This document shows, piece by piece, positions 11,348 through 22,319 of a stretch of 64,000 bases of DNA (position 1 is its first letter; each line of letters starts with the position of its first letter). This stretch comes from Agaricus subrufescens (Eukaryota; Basidiomycota; Agaricomycetes; Agaricales; Agaricaceae), in NCBI GenBank assembly GCA_029945375.1, contig CM057062.1:2495564-2559563 (forward strand). Direction: 5' to 3'. The position numbers were made by a program, and so were the translations under genes. The notes beneath the pieces were generated by a model. That model had not been told where the DNA came from, made no database searches, and worked only from the letters and a program-made list of their open reading frames with translations.

Positions 11348-12526
11348 TTATATGTATGGCCTTGGAGAATCACCACTGGCAGTCGAACGGCTAGCAAAAG
11401 TGGGCATGCTATGTTCCACAGCGGTTGTGTCTTTGACCGATGTTCTGTTGTTTGTTACACGGTACAGCACAAGTAGAGGGGGAGTCACCTGTAGGTCAGA
11501 TTAATACTGGATCATTCAGAATCCATGATACACGGCGTACTCACTTGGACCTGGGTTAATAGAAAAGGTACCATAACCAGCGAGGGTGATTTTATGGAAT
11601 AGGCAACCATGAAAAATAAACTGAAGGAAGATAATAGCAAACTGCATTCTAGAAGCATGGTTACTATGCCCACATAATCGATCTGGAGATGCTTCCCCAA
11701 AGATCTGAGGAGTGAGCGTCGACGAAATAATAGGCAAAGACTGATCATGCTTGTCACTGCCCAGTGAAGAGCGGTGGCGGTAGCTCCCCAGATCAAAATC
11801 CAGTTTGTGGAAGCAAAGTAATACGGGAGGTGAGATGGAGACAGAACTTGTATGACAAACATTATGCCAGATACTGTTGAGTTCTCGATTTATGAGACCC
11901 CTTGCGGAATGATCAAGAAGGACGGACCTGTCGAAGCACAAAACAGCGTAAATGGTATGCTCATCACTGTCCCATACCGCAGAGCGCCTCCCCGGCAAAA
12001 AGATCCTGCTATCGCAAACTTAACTAGAATGGAATGTGTTCTGATCTAGAAAAACACACGTTGTCAGTACAGGGTTAGATGACAGGGGAGTATAATTGCT
12101 TACAAGACGAAGGCTAGTGCAACTATGGCAGATAATCGACAGGACATACGCCACCCTTAGTGTCGTGACATTTTGGAAGACATGTTCCACCAGATATTGT
12201 GCTGGGCCGCTTGATGAATTCCCTGCCCAGCTATAGGCACTTTTAGCCACTATAATGACCGGAATCATGCTGGCAGTCGCGGAAGCAAAGAGAATAAATG
12301 CGAAAGCAAACGAATAGCGAGCTCTCGATCTAATCTCTGAATCCACAAGACTCAGCGGGCTATGTTTTCTTACATAGTGCTGGGTCTGAGGTAAAAGGAG
12401 ACGCATGGAAGAAATAGCAAGAGTAAAGTTGAGTCCATAACACATGGAAGATAGGATGATTCCATAGAACCAGTAATTCTCGCTCCTTTGGAGAAATTTT
12501 GGATCAGCGAGGTTGGGAGGGTACAT
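11348..12526 (-). CDS. Multi-span membrane protein, family copy A, intact
   Basis: Minus-strand exons: 12526-12104, 12045-11928, 11873-11545, 11488-11348 (1,011 nt, 336 aa). The protein opens MYPPNLADPKFLQRSENYWF and has about six or seven hydrophobic segments, among them FYGIILSSMCYGLNFTLAIS, SFAFAFILFASATASMIPVI, NWILIWGATATALHWAV and LLLSSFSLFFMVAYS. It ends in a short polar tail. The layout suggests a receptor- or transporter-like agaricomycete membrane protein; I do not recognise a named family and assign no function. Four further copies occur at 46015, 56340, 58999 and 60687 with the same exon plan. Here it is flanked by two pieces of a broken protease gene, while copy B sits beside the intact protease. 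Confidence 0.8.
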
Positions 12527-12689
12527 GTTGGTGAGAGGATAACAGAATCACGAATCAAAGCTTCAGTGCCAGTGTGAAATATAGCATCACAGACCCGTGG
12601 CCAACGGTCTAATCAGCACTGAATTAACAGTGATCTAGCATTATAAATGGGCCACTAGTGCGCCTCTATCCCTTACCTGTGCAGTCCCA

Positions 12690-12866
12690 ACCCTTCAATA
12701 GACGTTATTTGTCCGACTCCTTGCCACATAGTTTTCGTAGGATGCGAGATACGCTATTTCATAAGCAGTCATTGGTCAGAGATATCATATATTATTGCTC
12801 AAAGTTTAACCTTATAGCTCATAAATTCACACTCGTACACAACAGCTTCTAATCATTTTCCCAACT
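12690..12866. repeat. Inverted copy of the aspartic-protease upstream region
   Basis: This stretch is the reverse complement of about 43390-43570, the region 0.3-0.5 kb upstream of the intact protease. Shared words include cagtcattggtcagagatat followed by catatattattgctc, and ttatagctcataaattcaca. The match stops at about 12862, exactly where direct-orientation homology to the protease exon begins, marking an inversion breakpoint. Confidence 0.8.
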
Positions 12867-14345
12867 TGCTTAGGCATGACGTTAGAGATAAGGCATTGAA
12901 AGCTCGCGCCAAGACCGCTCAAGGTGGTGCAAGTTTCGGCTATACTAGACCAGCCCTTGATAATCAGGATGTCACATACATCACATCTGTCAGACAGGTG
13001 TTGGTTCTCCAGCAACTTTCTGTGAGTTCAATCATTTCTATGCATGGTGGCGTGATCGTGTCAGTTGACGAGTAGTATTTATAGACGATCTGATCCTTGA
13101 CACTGGAAGGATCGGTTTCTCCACACGTTTCTTGTTGCATGCGAGCCAATGATATATATTGACTGCTCGAAAGCACTAACATGTGGGTTGGTGCTACAGA
13201 GGCATATTCACGAACTTCCATTAGTGTAGACAGTGGAAATCGCATGGTATGCATTCATACTTCCACCTTTTGGCGTATCATTTAAGGTTCTCTCTCGTCT
13301 GTGTGACATGGATCTGGGTCCTTCTCGGGTAAGCATACCAGTATATACTTGATATGCATTCATTGGGCTGGCAGAAAAATGCGGGCACCCATGCGGACGC
13401 TTTTCTGCGTCGAGCCTACATTATGTCTGTATCAGGCTCTTTTGATCTTACCAACCCACTTCTATATATACCCATACGGTACTTTGTAGCTCGTCCAATA
13501 TGCTAATTTTCTTTTTAGACACATCCTAGTAATTGTTACAATGGTTATAAGCTTCTTGTTTTATCAGTGTTAAGGAGATATGAAGGTGTCCGCATAGTTA
13601 CGGTGTCCTCATTGGCAGTACGCGAGGCGTCCGCATGATGCCCGCGCCGATCCTCATTGGTCCGCACCAGCCCGCGTCCAGCCGCGCCATGCCTTAGTAT
13701 TAATTCCGCATAACCACAATCTGACCATGATCCACCTTGTGTGTTTGAATTTTCAATCCCATTGCACTATGTCTACCCATAATAGCATCTTTTCTACGCA
13801 ATCATACTTTCCTCCAACATGCGGTCCATGTGGCGAAATTTTTGCGGACTGTTTTGAACGTAGTGATAGGTTTCCTTCTAGTTTGACACACCATGAGGCT
13901 CTTATCCGCTCTTCCCATCTAGCCCTCTCCATGACAAAAGCCTCAAAAGACTTCCAGTCAATGTCTTCCAACTCCTGTACAAGTAAATCTCTATCGGGCT
14001 GATCAGGAGTATAATAATCGTTATTTGCTAAGTCAACCATTTTTGGCGAAGAGACCAGTGCCCGCAGCCGCTGCCAGCATTGTTTGAGGACATACACCTT
14101 TGCCTGAAACGTACTCGGTTATTGGTTGCTTTTGCAAGACTGAGGGACTCACCAGGCAGTTCCTGCCAGTGTTCTTCCAGTCATTAAGCCACCTCGGATT
14201 GTTCCCTGTCAAGTCCGCACCGAGCCCGCATCAGTCCGCGCGTGGGCGCGGATTCCGCACTTTTGCTGTAGCCCGTATTCGTTGAAACTTTTTTGGAAGA
14301 ATTTACGGATACCGTGACGCTCGGATCCCTCACTATTCCTAGTTT
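12863..14345 (+). pseudogene. Aspartic protease relic, 5' part, interrupted by a transposon
   Basis: From 12863 the sequence follows 44025-44520 of the intact protease: the propeptide exon, the DTGS exon pair and the intron after SGSFSG. It resumes at 14275-14345 with the exon encoding EFTDTVTLGSLTIP. The gap between is a 910-bp inserted element. The signal-peptide start is absent, codons are altered (stop at 13075 in the first frame), and homology ends about 14345, shortly before the kinesin 3' end. It cannot make a protease. Confidence 0.8.
13365..14274. mobile_element. 910-bp non-autonomous DNA transposon with inverted termini and 9-bp target duplication
   Basis: The insertion sits in an intron of the protease relic; the empty site is visible in the intact copy near 44510-44520 (ctattcgtt). 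Left flank GCATTCATT (13356-13364) and right flank GTATTCGTT (14275-14283) are a 9-bp duplication with two changes. The ends are imperfect inverted repeats: GGGCTGGCAGAAAAATGCGG at the left and, reversed, GGGCTACAGCAAAAGTGCGG at the right. Copies of GTCCGCA cluster near both ends, as binding sites of a transposase might. A 114-codon minus frame (13753-14097) matches nothing known to me. A 9-bp duplication suggests a Mutator-like mover; hAT is the alternative. Confidence 0.7.
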
Positions 14346-14601
14346 TTAACCTTGTATAATACCCACTAGAAACACTCATACACACAAAAAAAAACATTTC
14401 ACCATCATATCGACTCTCAAGGTATCACGCATCAAGCAATGAGATATACAACAAAAAAATCAAACAAATAAATCTACTCTAAAAAAAACATAAAATCTCA
14501 AAAGTGCATAAACGAAAAACAAAAAACAAAAAGAAATTACTATACAAGGTCGTCCTTCACTCTCCACAAAAGAACCCCTCGCACCCACCCACTCACGTTC
14601 A

Positions 14602-16832
14602 TCAAGTCCGCGTTTGCTTCTTCGCACCAGCATTAATCTGCGTATTATTAACCTAAACCGCAAACCATTCATCAACCAAACAACACAACCAAAAAAACCA
14701 ATCTTTTTTTCTTACCTTTGTAGCAAACCTCAACGACGTCAGGGATTCACCTAAATGACAAGCCAACGGGGACAAATTCAAAAACATCTTCCCGTCAAAA
14801 AAAAAGGCAGAGTCAATCAACAATCTTAAGTAACAAAAAAACCTACTCACCAAAGTTTTCGAATTCCCACTCAACGAATTCTGCAACAAATACGTCAACT
14901 TCGAATTTCTATACGGCACATGCGGCTGCTGCACCGCCGTCGCGTTCCCAGCACCACTACCAGCAGCCACACCCATAGCAGCAATAACATCCCCAAGCGC
15001 ACTCAAACTCTTATTAATATTCTGCGTCTCCTTCACTCTCACCTTCCCCGGCGCCGCAGCCCCACTCCCAAAACTGACATTTAACCTCTCACTCCCCGCC
15101 AAATCTACCAAATTCAAACACCCCTCACTTCTCTCCCCTGTGCCACTTACACCTCCCTCCGGATACCCGGTATTAACCCCAGCGATGCGTAAAGTGAAGA
15201 CAGAATGGGAACGAGAAGATCGTTCGTTGACGAGTGTGGCTGCTACACTTCGTCGTTTGTTGGCTAATGCGAGGAGGTTTTTGGTTTGAGATGGGGATGT
15301 TAGAGGGATGATAGTTAGATCTGTTACGCGTGTCGCGCCTGTTTTGAGGTCGTGTTTGATTTCGTGTTTTTTAGTTGGTTCGGCAGAGGTGGATGATGAG
15401 AGTAGATCATTGATTGTTTCGTTGTACTAGAAAATACATGAGTAGGGGAACCAAAGGAGAAGATTTCTTTTTTTACGATTTCGAGGAATTGTCCTTCGAC
15501 GGTATAATCCCACCCTCTACTCTTCATCGCATTTTTGACTCTGAAGACTTGTTCCACGGCCCGAGGGATCATACCTGCGGTCTCGTCTGTCAAACCACCT
15601 TCCATCGTATAACTCTTCCCACTTCCAGTCTGGCCATACGCAAAAATACAGACATTATGGCCGTCCAGGCAACTTTGAGCTAGTAATTCGATTTCTTCAA
15701 AGACTGATTGCTGAGATGCGGTGGTATCGAACACACGATCAAAACTGAATGTATGGGTTTCGCTGCGAATGTTTCCTGTTGCTGTAGTCGTGCTTGAACG
15801 CAGTTGAATTGATTTTTCGTCTTCGGGGTATGAAATTTCCGCTGCAACATCGGTTGTTGGAGAGGAGGGGGTATCGGAGGGGAGAACAGGTCTAACACGA
15901 CAAAAGACTCGGATGTTGCCTTTGAGTTCTAGAACCATGTTGTGAAGTTTTCGGCGGGAGATCTCGCCTTCGAAGAGCTCTTGGTGTAATTCTTGGAGGG
16001 TTTCGTTTCGGATATGGAGTTGAGATTTGAGGTCCTCGATCGTGTTTGACAGATCTTGGTTTTGGGATTGTAAGGATGTGTTTTGGTCGTTGAGAGATTG
16101 GATCTGAGCATCTAGTCGTTCACGTTCGGTGGTGTGTTGAGTAATGGTATTGTTGAGAGAGGTGATGGTTTCTCGCTCCCTGGCCAAGTCTTCTTTACAC
16201 GTCTTCAATTCTTCACAGACTTCCTGCGCCTCCTCTTCACGTCGCTGCATTTCCTCCTGGAGATCCTCGATTTCCTTTTGGTGTTTTCGCCTCATCTGCT
16301 CGAGTTCATCAGCATAACCAACCAATTCACGGCGTTGGCCAGGCCCCTGAGACCGCAGCTGTTTAGAGATCAACGCATGGTTCGCTTGTACATTTGCAAG
16401 TTTTCTTTTCTCAGCAGCCATATCAGCATCGAGCGACGAAGATTGATTACGAGAAACGGAGCCTGACGTGGTACGTGCGCGAGCGGTAGACTGCTGGGGC
16501 GGAGCGCTCATCCCCCTCGTTTTGGACTGTGTCAGCGTGGGTGCCTTAGGCACAGTCAGAGGTTTGGGTATGCTCGGGCCGGGTTTAGGTCCGCTGGGAG
16601 GTTTTGTAGCCTGGGTCTGTCGGAGGGGGCGAATAGGTCTGGTTGTCCCGACGGCGGCGAGCTTGCGGGGCTGCTGCTGGTCATCGGCGTCACCTGCATC
16701 GTCGCGGGCCTTGCGCTTGAGGTTGCGGGTCGTGATTGTGGCGGGCATAGGGGGAGAATAGTCTGTGGCGGGCACGGAAGAGCCGCGAAGCCTGGGAAGG
16801 CGCGACATTGGAACAAGGGACGCGTCGGTCAC
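14602..16832 (-). CDS. Kinesin-14 (C-terminal motor, KIFC1/Kar3 type)
   Basis: Minus-strand exons: 16832-15477, 15426-14851, 14787-14716, 14652-14602 (2,055 nt, 684 aa). Residues 1-135 are a basic, proline-rich tail that may bind microtubules. About 140-295 is a coiled coil rich in E, Q and L. ELKGNIRVFCRVRP at 302-315 is the kinesin-14 neck-motor junction, so the motor is C-terminal and minus-end directed. The P-loop GQTGSGKS is at 400-407, switch I is NERSSRSHS and switch II is LVDLAGSE. The microtubule-binding motif NKSLSALGDVI and PYRNSKLTYLLQ follow. The role is spindle organisation and nuclear movement. The protease relic ends about 260 bp from this stop codon. Confidence 0.93.
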
Positions 16833-16880
16833 ATGACCGTTGTGGGCGCAGTGATCAGCGGCAGGCTCCGGCTGGAGGGA

Positions 16881-17160
16881 GGAGTGCTGAGGACCACACT
16901 AGCTAGTATATGTTACATACAATACAAGCTGAATATTTATCTGCGGAGGAGAGTGTTACGTGCCTGGGATATCTGAACAATTGATGCGGGTGGTTGGCCA
17001 GAACGATGCTGGTGTTCTCGCTGCTGGCCCGTCCGATATTGATCTTTTCGTCACCAAGTAGCATGAGCAAAATAACACTCGGAACAATTCATATGAAGAA
17101 GAGGCTGACTCACGTTTCCAGAAGCGATTATTGTGTTCATGTCCCACAACACGGACAACC
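16881..17160 (+). pseudogene. Degenerate promoter and MID1 5' stub, leftmost unit
   Basis: The sequence gttacgtgcctgggatat, then gaacgatgctggtgttctcg at 17002, parallels the MID1 promoter and start at 33641-33720. After MLVFSLLARP the frame drifts and no MID1 homology continues. It marks the left edge of the tandem array, 50 bp beyond the kinesin start codon. Confidence 0.65.
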
Positions 17161-17846
17161 GGCGTTTTGAAATGACGTTGACAATCAAGATCATCTCGTT
17201 ATAGATAAACCATCAGACGTAGACCAACACATTGAATTTAGTGCACTAAATACATTGTCTCATCTGCCGGGCGTCGAGTATAATCTAAAGCGAAGATACT
17301 ATCCCGCAATCTCAGTTTTGTCGCTGCTGCCCAACACGAATGGCAATAGTATTCATTCCACACTTGAATCACACAGCAATTGCAGTATATCATTGGAAAA
17401 CTATTTCCGAGTTTCATATTTGTGTTCGTCTTACGTCCCACAAAAACATGAAGGTTTAATGAGATCGGAGATTTATAACCACAAAGCGCCGTCCGTGAAT
17501 TCAAATAGTCTGTGGGCCGGGATTCCAGCGCCAGCCTCCTCCCATCATTCTCATGTTCGCAACTTTAGATGCAATTCCTCCCAAAATGGCCCTTGACATA
17601 CTTCAAGCCTATTACTCTTTCGTACGCAGCCCTCCTATTGCTGTCCCAAACGAGTTGTTTCATGTTGCTATTCATCAAAGACGAACGACATTAACCAACT
17701 CAGACTCAGAGTTCAACTGAACCAGAAGGAATGCGAACAACTTGTCGATAAAAGTCACGAAAGCACCCTCAAGATCGTAATATAACAACATTATGCAGTA
17801 CTTCCCAGCTCTTTCCGCTTCTCGATTCAGAATCATAATAACAAAA
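17161..17846. other. Array spacer, NLR 3' flank
   Basis: Non-coding sequence repeated with changes at about 21840-22320, 26110-26570 and 30400-30857 (for example cccacaaaaacatgaaggtt and gtctgtgggccgggattcca). It lies downstream of each NLR stop codon. No gene seen. Confidence 0.6.
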
Positions 17847-20800
17847 TTATACAGTACTCCCCAACTCTTTCCGCTTCTCCTCCGTAAATTTATGCACAAG
17901 CCAATACGTCCACTCCGAAACACCATCTTCCTCATCGACAAATTTAAATTCTACAAAGCATTGTCCAGCTAAGGTGAAAAAGACCAGTACTGGGTGATCC
18001 GGAACTTTGGTCTGCCAATTTTTCAATTGCTGTTTTAACTGTTTAAGACAATTGCAGTGACTTTCATGTTCATGTTCATGTTCGTGGTCGTCATCTTCCT
18101 CCTCATCCCCGTTTTCATCTTCATCGTCATCTGAGTCTGCGTCGCTATTGACATCGAATTGAGTTGTCCAGGCTTGGGCCTTGTGTTGTCCCCATTCACC
18201 TTCTCGCCCGTGCTACACAATACAGCGTCGTCAATAGGCTACGGCAAGGACAAGTTTTACTCACGGTGCAAAATAGATTCCATGGGTCAGGTAGATCGAC
18301 CTCGGACATCATGGGGCGGTTGAACCGTAACTCGACTTTCCATATCAGATCCAAAAATTTGAGGGCCGTGACCGGTACTCGCTTGACGAGGCCTTGTTCA
18401 ATGAATTCGTGACAGCGAGATTTCTCCTAACGCGTAACATTAGCATCGCACCCATAGAGGACTATAAGTACTCACAAACACAATTTGATGCAAATGTTCA
18501 ACACGACCGTCAAAATAATTTTCAAAGCGCATAGCCAGGAGACGCATGCAGAACACATTATAGAATGCTTTTTGTTGATTCCTAACGCCTTCCACAATGC
18601 TTGCAATGGCCATTTTATACATATACACTCTTGTTTGATGGTCGTTCCAGCCTATTTCATCACCCGCTGACCAGGTGAGCGCAATGTTGCGCCCTGTCCC
18701 AGTACCAACTACTAGTGTTCCTATCGGATGCAAATCCCAAGCATCAGCATCAATGTCACCAAAACGAATAGTATCAGGAGCCTGGTTGAGTACTCGGAAT
18801 GCACATTCAGTGTTAAGTTGTTGTGCTTCTTGTTTGATATCAGGCGAAAACCCAGATCGAGTGAAGTCACATATGTAGTCAATGAATGATTTATGGAAAT
18901 ACCCGAGTTTCTCCTTGTGAGCTCTATCGCGCCGAGGGACCTTCAAAACGGAGAAAAGATGTCGAAGAGCGGCATATGCATCATCGGAGGTTATACACAA
19001 CCAGTTGCATAGCATAATGAAATTTTCCGCGTCATCCTCCTGATGAATGACGTCCCAGAACCCCGCCAATGCTAAAAGCAGCTTTCGCATGTTTGACTTG
19101 GCTTCCGGAGGGACTTTGGACAAGATCTGAGCATACAAGGCATCAAGTAGCGCCATCGGGTGTTCTCGCGAACCATGAAGAACCGGATGAGCGTCAATGA
19201 CTTTCAGTACGTCATCCAGCTGCGATTTCGGATTTCCAGTGTGTGGGTCTCCTATGTATTTCGTGACCGTTTGCGCATACACGAACAGTCCACCCGCAGC
19301 CTTAGCGAGTTTCCAAAAGTCCTGTTCGGAGGGCCATTGAACTCGAAGATTGAACCCAAAGTCGGTTTGTATATTCGTCAGTTCAGTACGAAGAAATCTT
19401 TCTACGTCTTCCCGAGCTTCATCAGAATCAACCGGGATTTCCTCCTTCTCGTAGACCAATTTGACGTTATCTCGATTGAAAAATGATGTGATGTGGGGCT
19501 CCGGGCGACTAGCGATCAACCATACAAGGGGAGACGACGGGATGGTGATACAAAGTTCTGAGATCAGGCGGAGAAGTTCCTCCTGGGTCTGTTGGTTGTC
19601 ACATTCATCCAGGCCGTCAATTATGATCAGGACACGCCCACCGGATCCTAGCAGTGGGTGATGGGTGAAAGGTTCGACGATCAACTTGTTGAACTGGACC
19701 GACATTGCCTTTTGCAGCAGGGATGGATCATCATCGAGCTCACGTTCAATAAAGGCACGATAAGGCTTGCACTGAACTGCCAGTTGATACGCGAGTGTTA
19801 TGATAGCCTTGGATCCATCGCTGCGTCCGTGGACAAAAAAGAAGATCGATGCACGCAATGTTCCCGGGGGGAGTTGGCGCTCGGCAACGCTTTGCAAGAT
19901 GGCTGACTTTCCTACTCCGGCTGCACCGACTACCCAACGCATCTTCCTTTCATCAAGGCAAGTGAGAATGAAGGTTACACATCGATCCAGGATGGCCAGA
20001 CGGGTCCCAGGGTGGCATCGTGGCGGAGGATCACGAGCAGAAGAATCGAATGCTGCCCCAGGTATTGTCTCCTTTAGAAGTTTTTTCAAAACTAGCACAC
20101 AATATCGTCAGGGAACGTGATATGTTAAAGACAACTCCTTACACTTATTGCTCCCACCACCGACATAATTGACTACAGATATAGTTAGCGGTTGTGAGGC
20201 GAACATGTGATGGAATATTTTCACCCGTATTCATGTTGCCAGTGACAGATACATTTCTTGACTCAATAGTGTTCTGAACGCCGTAAAGTGTGCCTGAATG
20301 AGTGTCTAACACGTTCTGTCAGGGGAAGGGCGGCGCATCAGCGTTGTAATTCATGAGCCAGGTGTAGGGGAAGCAGACCGTCACTGGGGGGGAAACTAAA
20401 GACTGTTGCGATTCCGTGACAGGCGCTGGATAACGCTGAGGGACGACTAATAGATCGCATTGTCCAGATGAGACCTTAGCATCTGTAGGAGATTGAGCCT
20501 GTAAGCCGCCAGGGCTAGGAGTTGGTGTGGTACGTGGATTCTCGGTTATTGCTGGCGACTTGGTTTGTAGCGATGCATGATCGAGCTTGCTAGCTGAATA
20601 CCCCACCATTGTGCCCATGGCAGGCATAGTGATGGGGCTACCTGGAATGATGAGTATAGAGTCTGCGTCGTAATTGGAAAACACACACACCTTGTTGAGA
20701 TGGCTGAAGGCTTGAGGGAAGACGAGAGGATGAGGCGCGCGAGGCAGAAGGACAGCGAGATGATGAGACGTGACTGGCATCTTCAGAATGTGCCGAAGCT

Positions 20801-20850
20801 GGAGTTTCTGAACGTGAACGCCCAAAGCGTAGGAACTTGGGTATGCGCAT
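17847..20850 (-). CDS. NACHT-domain NLR-like STAND protein, NLR1, intact
   Basis: Minus-strand exons: 20850-20691, 20641-20385, 20315-20225, 20172-20143, 20091-18476, 18426-18265, 18212-17847 (2,682 nt, 893 aa). After a variable N-terminus of about 190 residues (MRIPKFLRFGRSRSETP, then Ser/Pro-rich) comes VNYVGGGSNK, then the NACHT domain with Walker A GAAGVGKSAI and Walker B RVLIIIDGLDECD, and sensor-like LVWLIASRPEPH. No ankyrin, WD40 or TPR repeats follow. The C-terminus has a Cys-containing ~120-residue region ending ELGSTV. NLR1 is the longest copy: exons 2 and 3 add about 115 residues absent from NLR3 and NLR4. Its acidic linker has His-Glu repeats. Fungal NLRs act in non-self recognition and programmed cell death; the role here is inferred from the family only. 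Confidence 0.82.
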
Positions 20851-21321
20851 GAGAACGCGGCGGAAGGGGAGAGGGAGAGGGATGTCGGACTTTATCCGCC
20901 CAGAGAAGATACATTCGACATGAGGCAGTTCCAGCGCTTGCTATATATATCTCGCGCAGGCCTGTCGTAGTAAAGAGAGAAACAATCAGCTTTTTGGACA
21001 TATGCACTGATGCGCTCGTACCCTATCATTCTGAGTTCCGTTGAGACCTACCACGAACTTCTGTAGAGCGAAGTTGATGACAGAAGACAAATGGAGAGTG
21101 AGCCGGTGAGAGGAAAACGACTGGGAGTCAATGAGCTATCTCACTTATTGTATAAGCAGAGATAAAGGAGCACAGCAAGGGAACCAAGACTTGCCTTTAT
21201 ATATAAGATAGAACCAGCCTGGAACCAGCTGAATTTTTGGATGGTCTACGGAGGAGGGTGTCACGTGCCTGGAATATGCGCTGAACAGTTGATGTGGGTG
21301 GTTGGCCAGAATTCAGAAATG
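20851..21321. promoter_or_regulatory. Duplicated bidirectional promoter (NLR1 / MID1 stub)
   Basis: Homologous to 33324-33701. It contains a TATA-like run gctatatatatctcgc at about 20939 upstream of NLR1, another ctttatatataag near 21196 facing the stub, and a CACGTG box at 21262-21267 that is conserved in the other copies (25161, 29448, 33644). Confidence 0.6.
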
Positions 21322-21408
21322 ATGCTGGTGCTGCCGCTGCTGACCCTGGCCCTGCCCGTGCACGCCCAGTTGAGATCTCCCCTCGCCGCGAAATCGGTCA
21401 TCAACTAG
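21322..21408 (+). pseudogene. MID1 5' stub, unit 1 (28 codons)
   Basis: Starts MLVLPLLTLALPVHAQ, the signal peptide of MID1, and runs in frame to a TAG at 21406-21408 after a few residues of the mature region. Homology to MID1 ends here, so this is a truncated copy created by tandem duplication. Confidence 0.7.
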
Positions 21409-21439
21409 TTTTGTCATGCATAGCGTTTACACCGGGCAA

Positions 21440-21850
21440 TAACATTTATGTGCGGCGCCTGCCAAAACGACTTCCCAATTGGGTGCGTTCGTCGGGAGCA
21501 ACTATTTTCTTCAACCGTTGACAACAGGAGATGCATCGAGCATTTGCAAATACCTTGTTGCGAGATTCTGCAATGAAATCTGTTGTCCAGGTATGGGCCC
21601 TGTCTTGACCACACTCGCCCACTCGTTCATGCTACACAATGTGGTTTCAATAGCTAACCTCAAACACGTATGCTTCGACTGACTTTACAGGAAGGATTCC
21701 ACGAATCAAGTAGATCCGTCGAGGGCGTACTAGGACGGTTTAACGCCAACTGGGTTCGCCATCCAATGTAGGCAAGGTTGAGCATTTCTAGCGGCACCTG
21801 CTTGACTGACACCTTAGTATTCGTTCCAGACTTGAATGATACAGCAATAG
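21440..21850 (-). pseudogene. Relic of a divergent NLR C-terminus
   Basis: Read on the minus strand this matches the last two exons of the NLR genes at lower identity (words corresponding to ALNRPSTPSTDLLDSWNP). The middle of the final exon is deleted and no NACHT exon is attached. The same relic is longer in the next two units (25580-26110, 29870-30400). Confidence 0.6.
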
Positions 21851-22319
21851 CAAGTATCAACCATTGTAATAAACGCACAAGTTATTTTTCCGCTGAATAT
21901 ACTTTGTAATAAATCATATCGTTGAAATTTTGTTACCGAGTTTCATATTTGTGTTTGTCATACGTCCCACAAAAACATGAAGGCTTAATGAGATCTGAGG
22001 CTTGAAACCATAAAGCGCGGTCCGTGAATTCAGATAGTCTGTGGGCCGGGATTCCAGTGCCAGTCTTCCATCATCCTCATGTTCGCAACTTTAGATGCAG
22101 TTCCTCCCAAAATAGTCCTTGATTTACTCCAAGCCTATCACTCTTCCGTACGTGGCCTTCCTATTGCTGTCTCGAACGAGTTGTTTCATGTTGCGATTCA
22201 TCAATGACAAACGACATTAACCGAATCAGACTCGCGGTCCAACAGAACCAGAAGGAATGCGAACAACTCCTTATCGATAAAAGTCACGAAAGCACCCTCA
22301 AGATTATAATATAACAACA

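Noticed and set aside
13753..14097. 114-codon minus frame inside the 910-bp element as a transposase
   Set aside because: Too short, no catalytic pattern, and no match known to me; left as an unexplained frame.
16134..16761. Plus-strand frames of 110 and 97 codons across the kinesin gene
   Set aside because: Antisense shadows of the kinesin coiled coil and tail.
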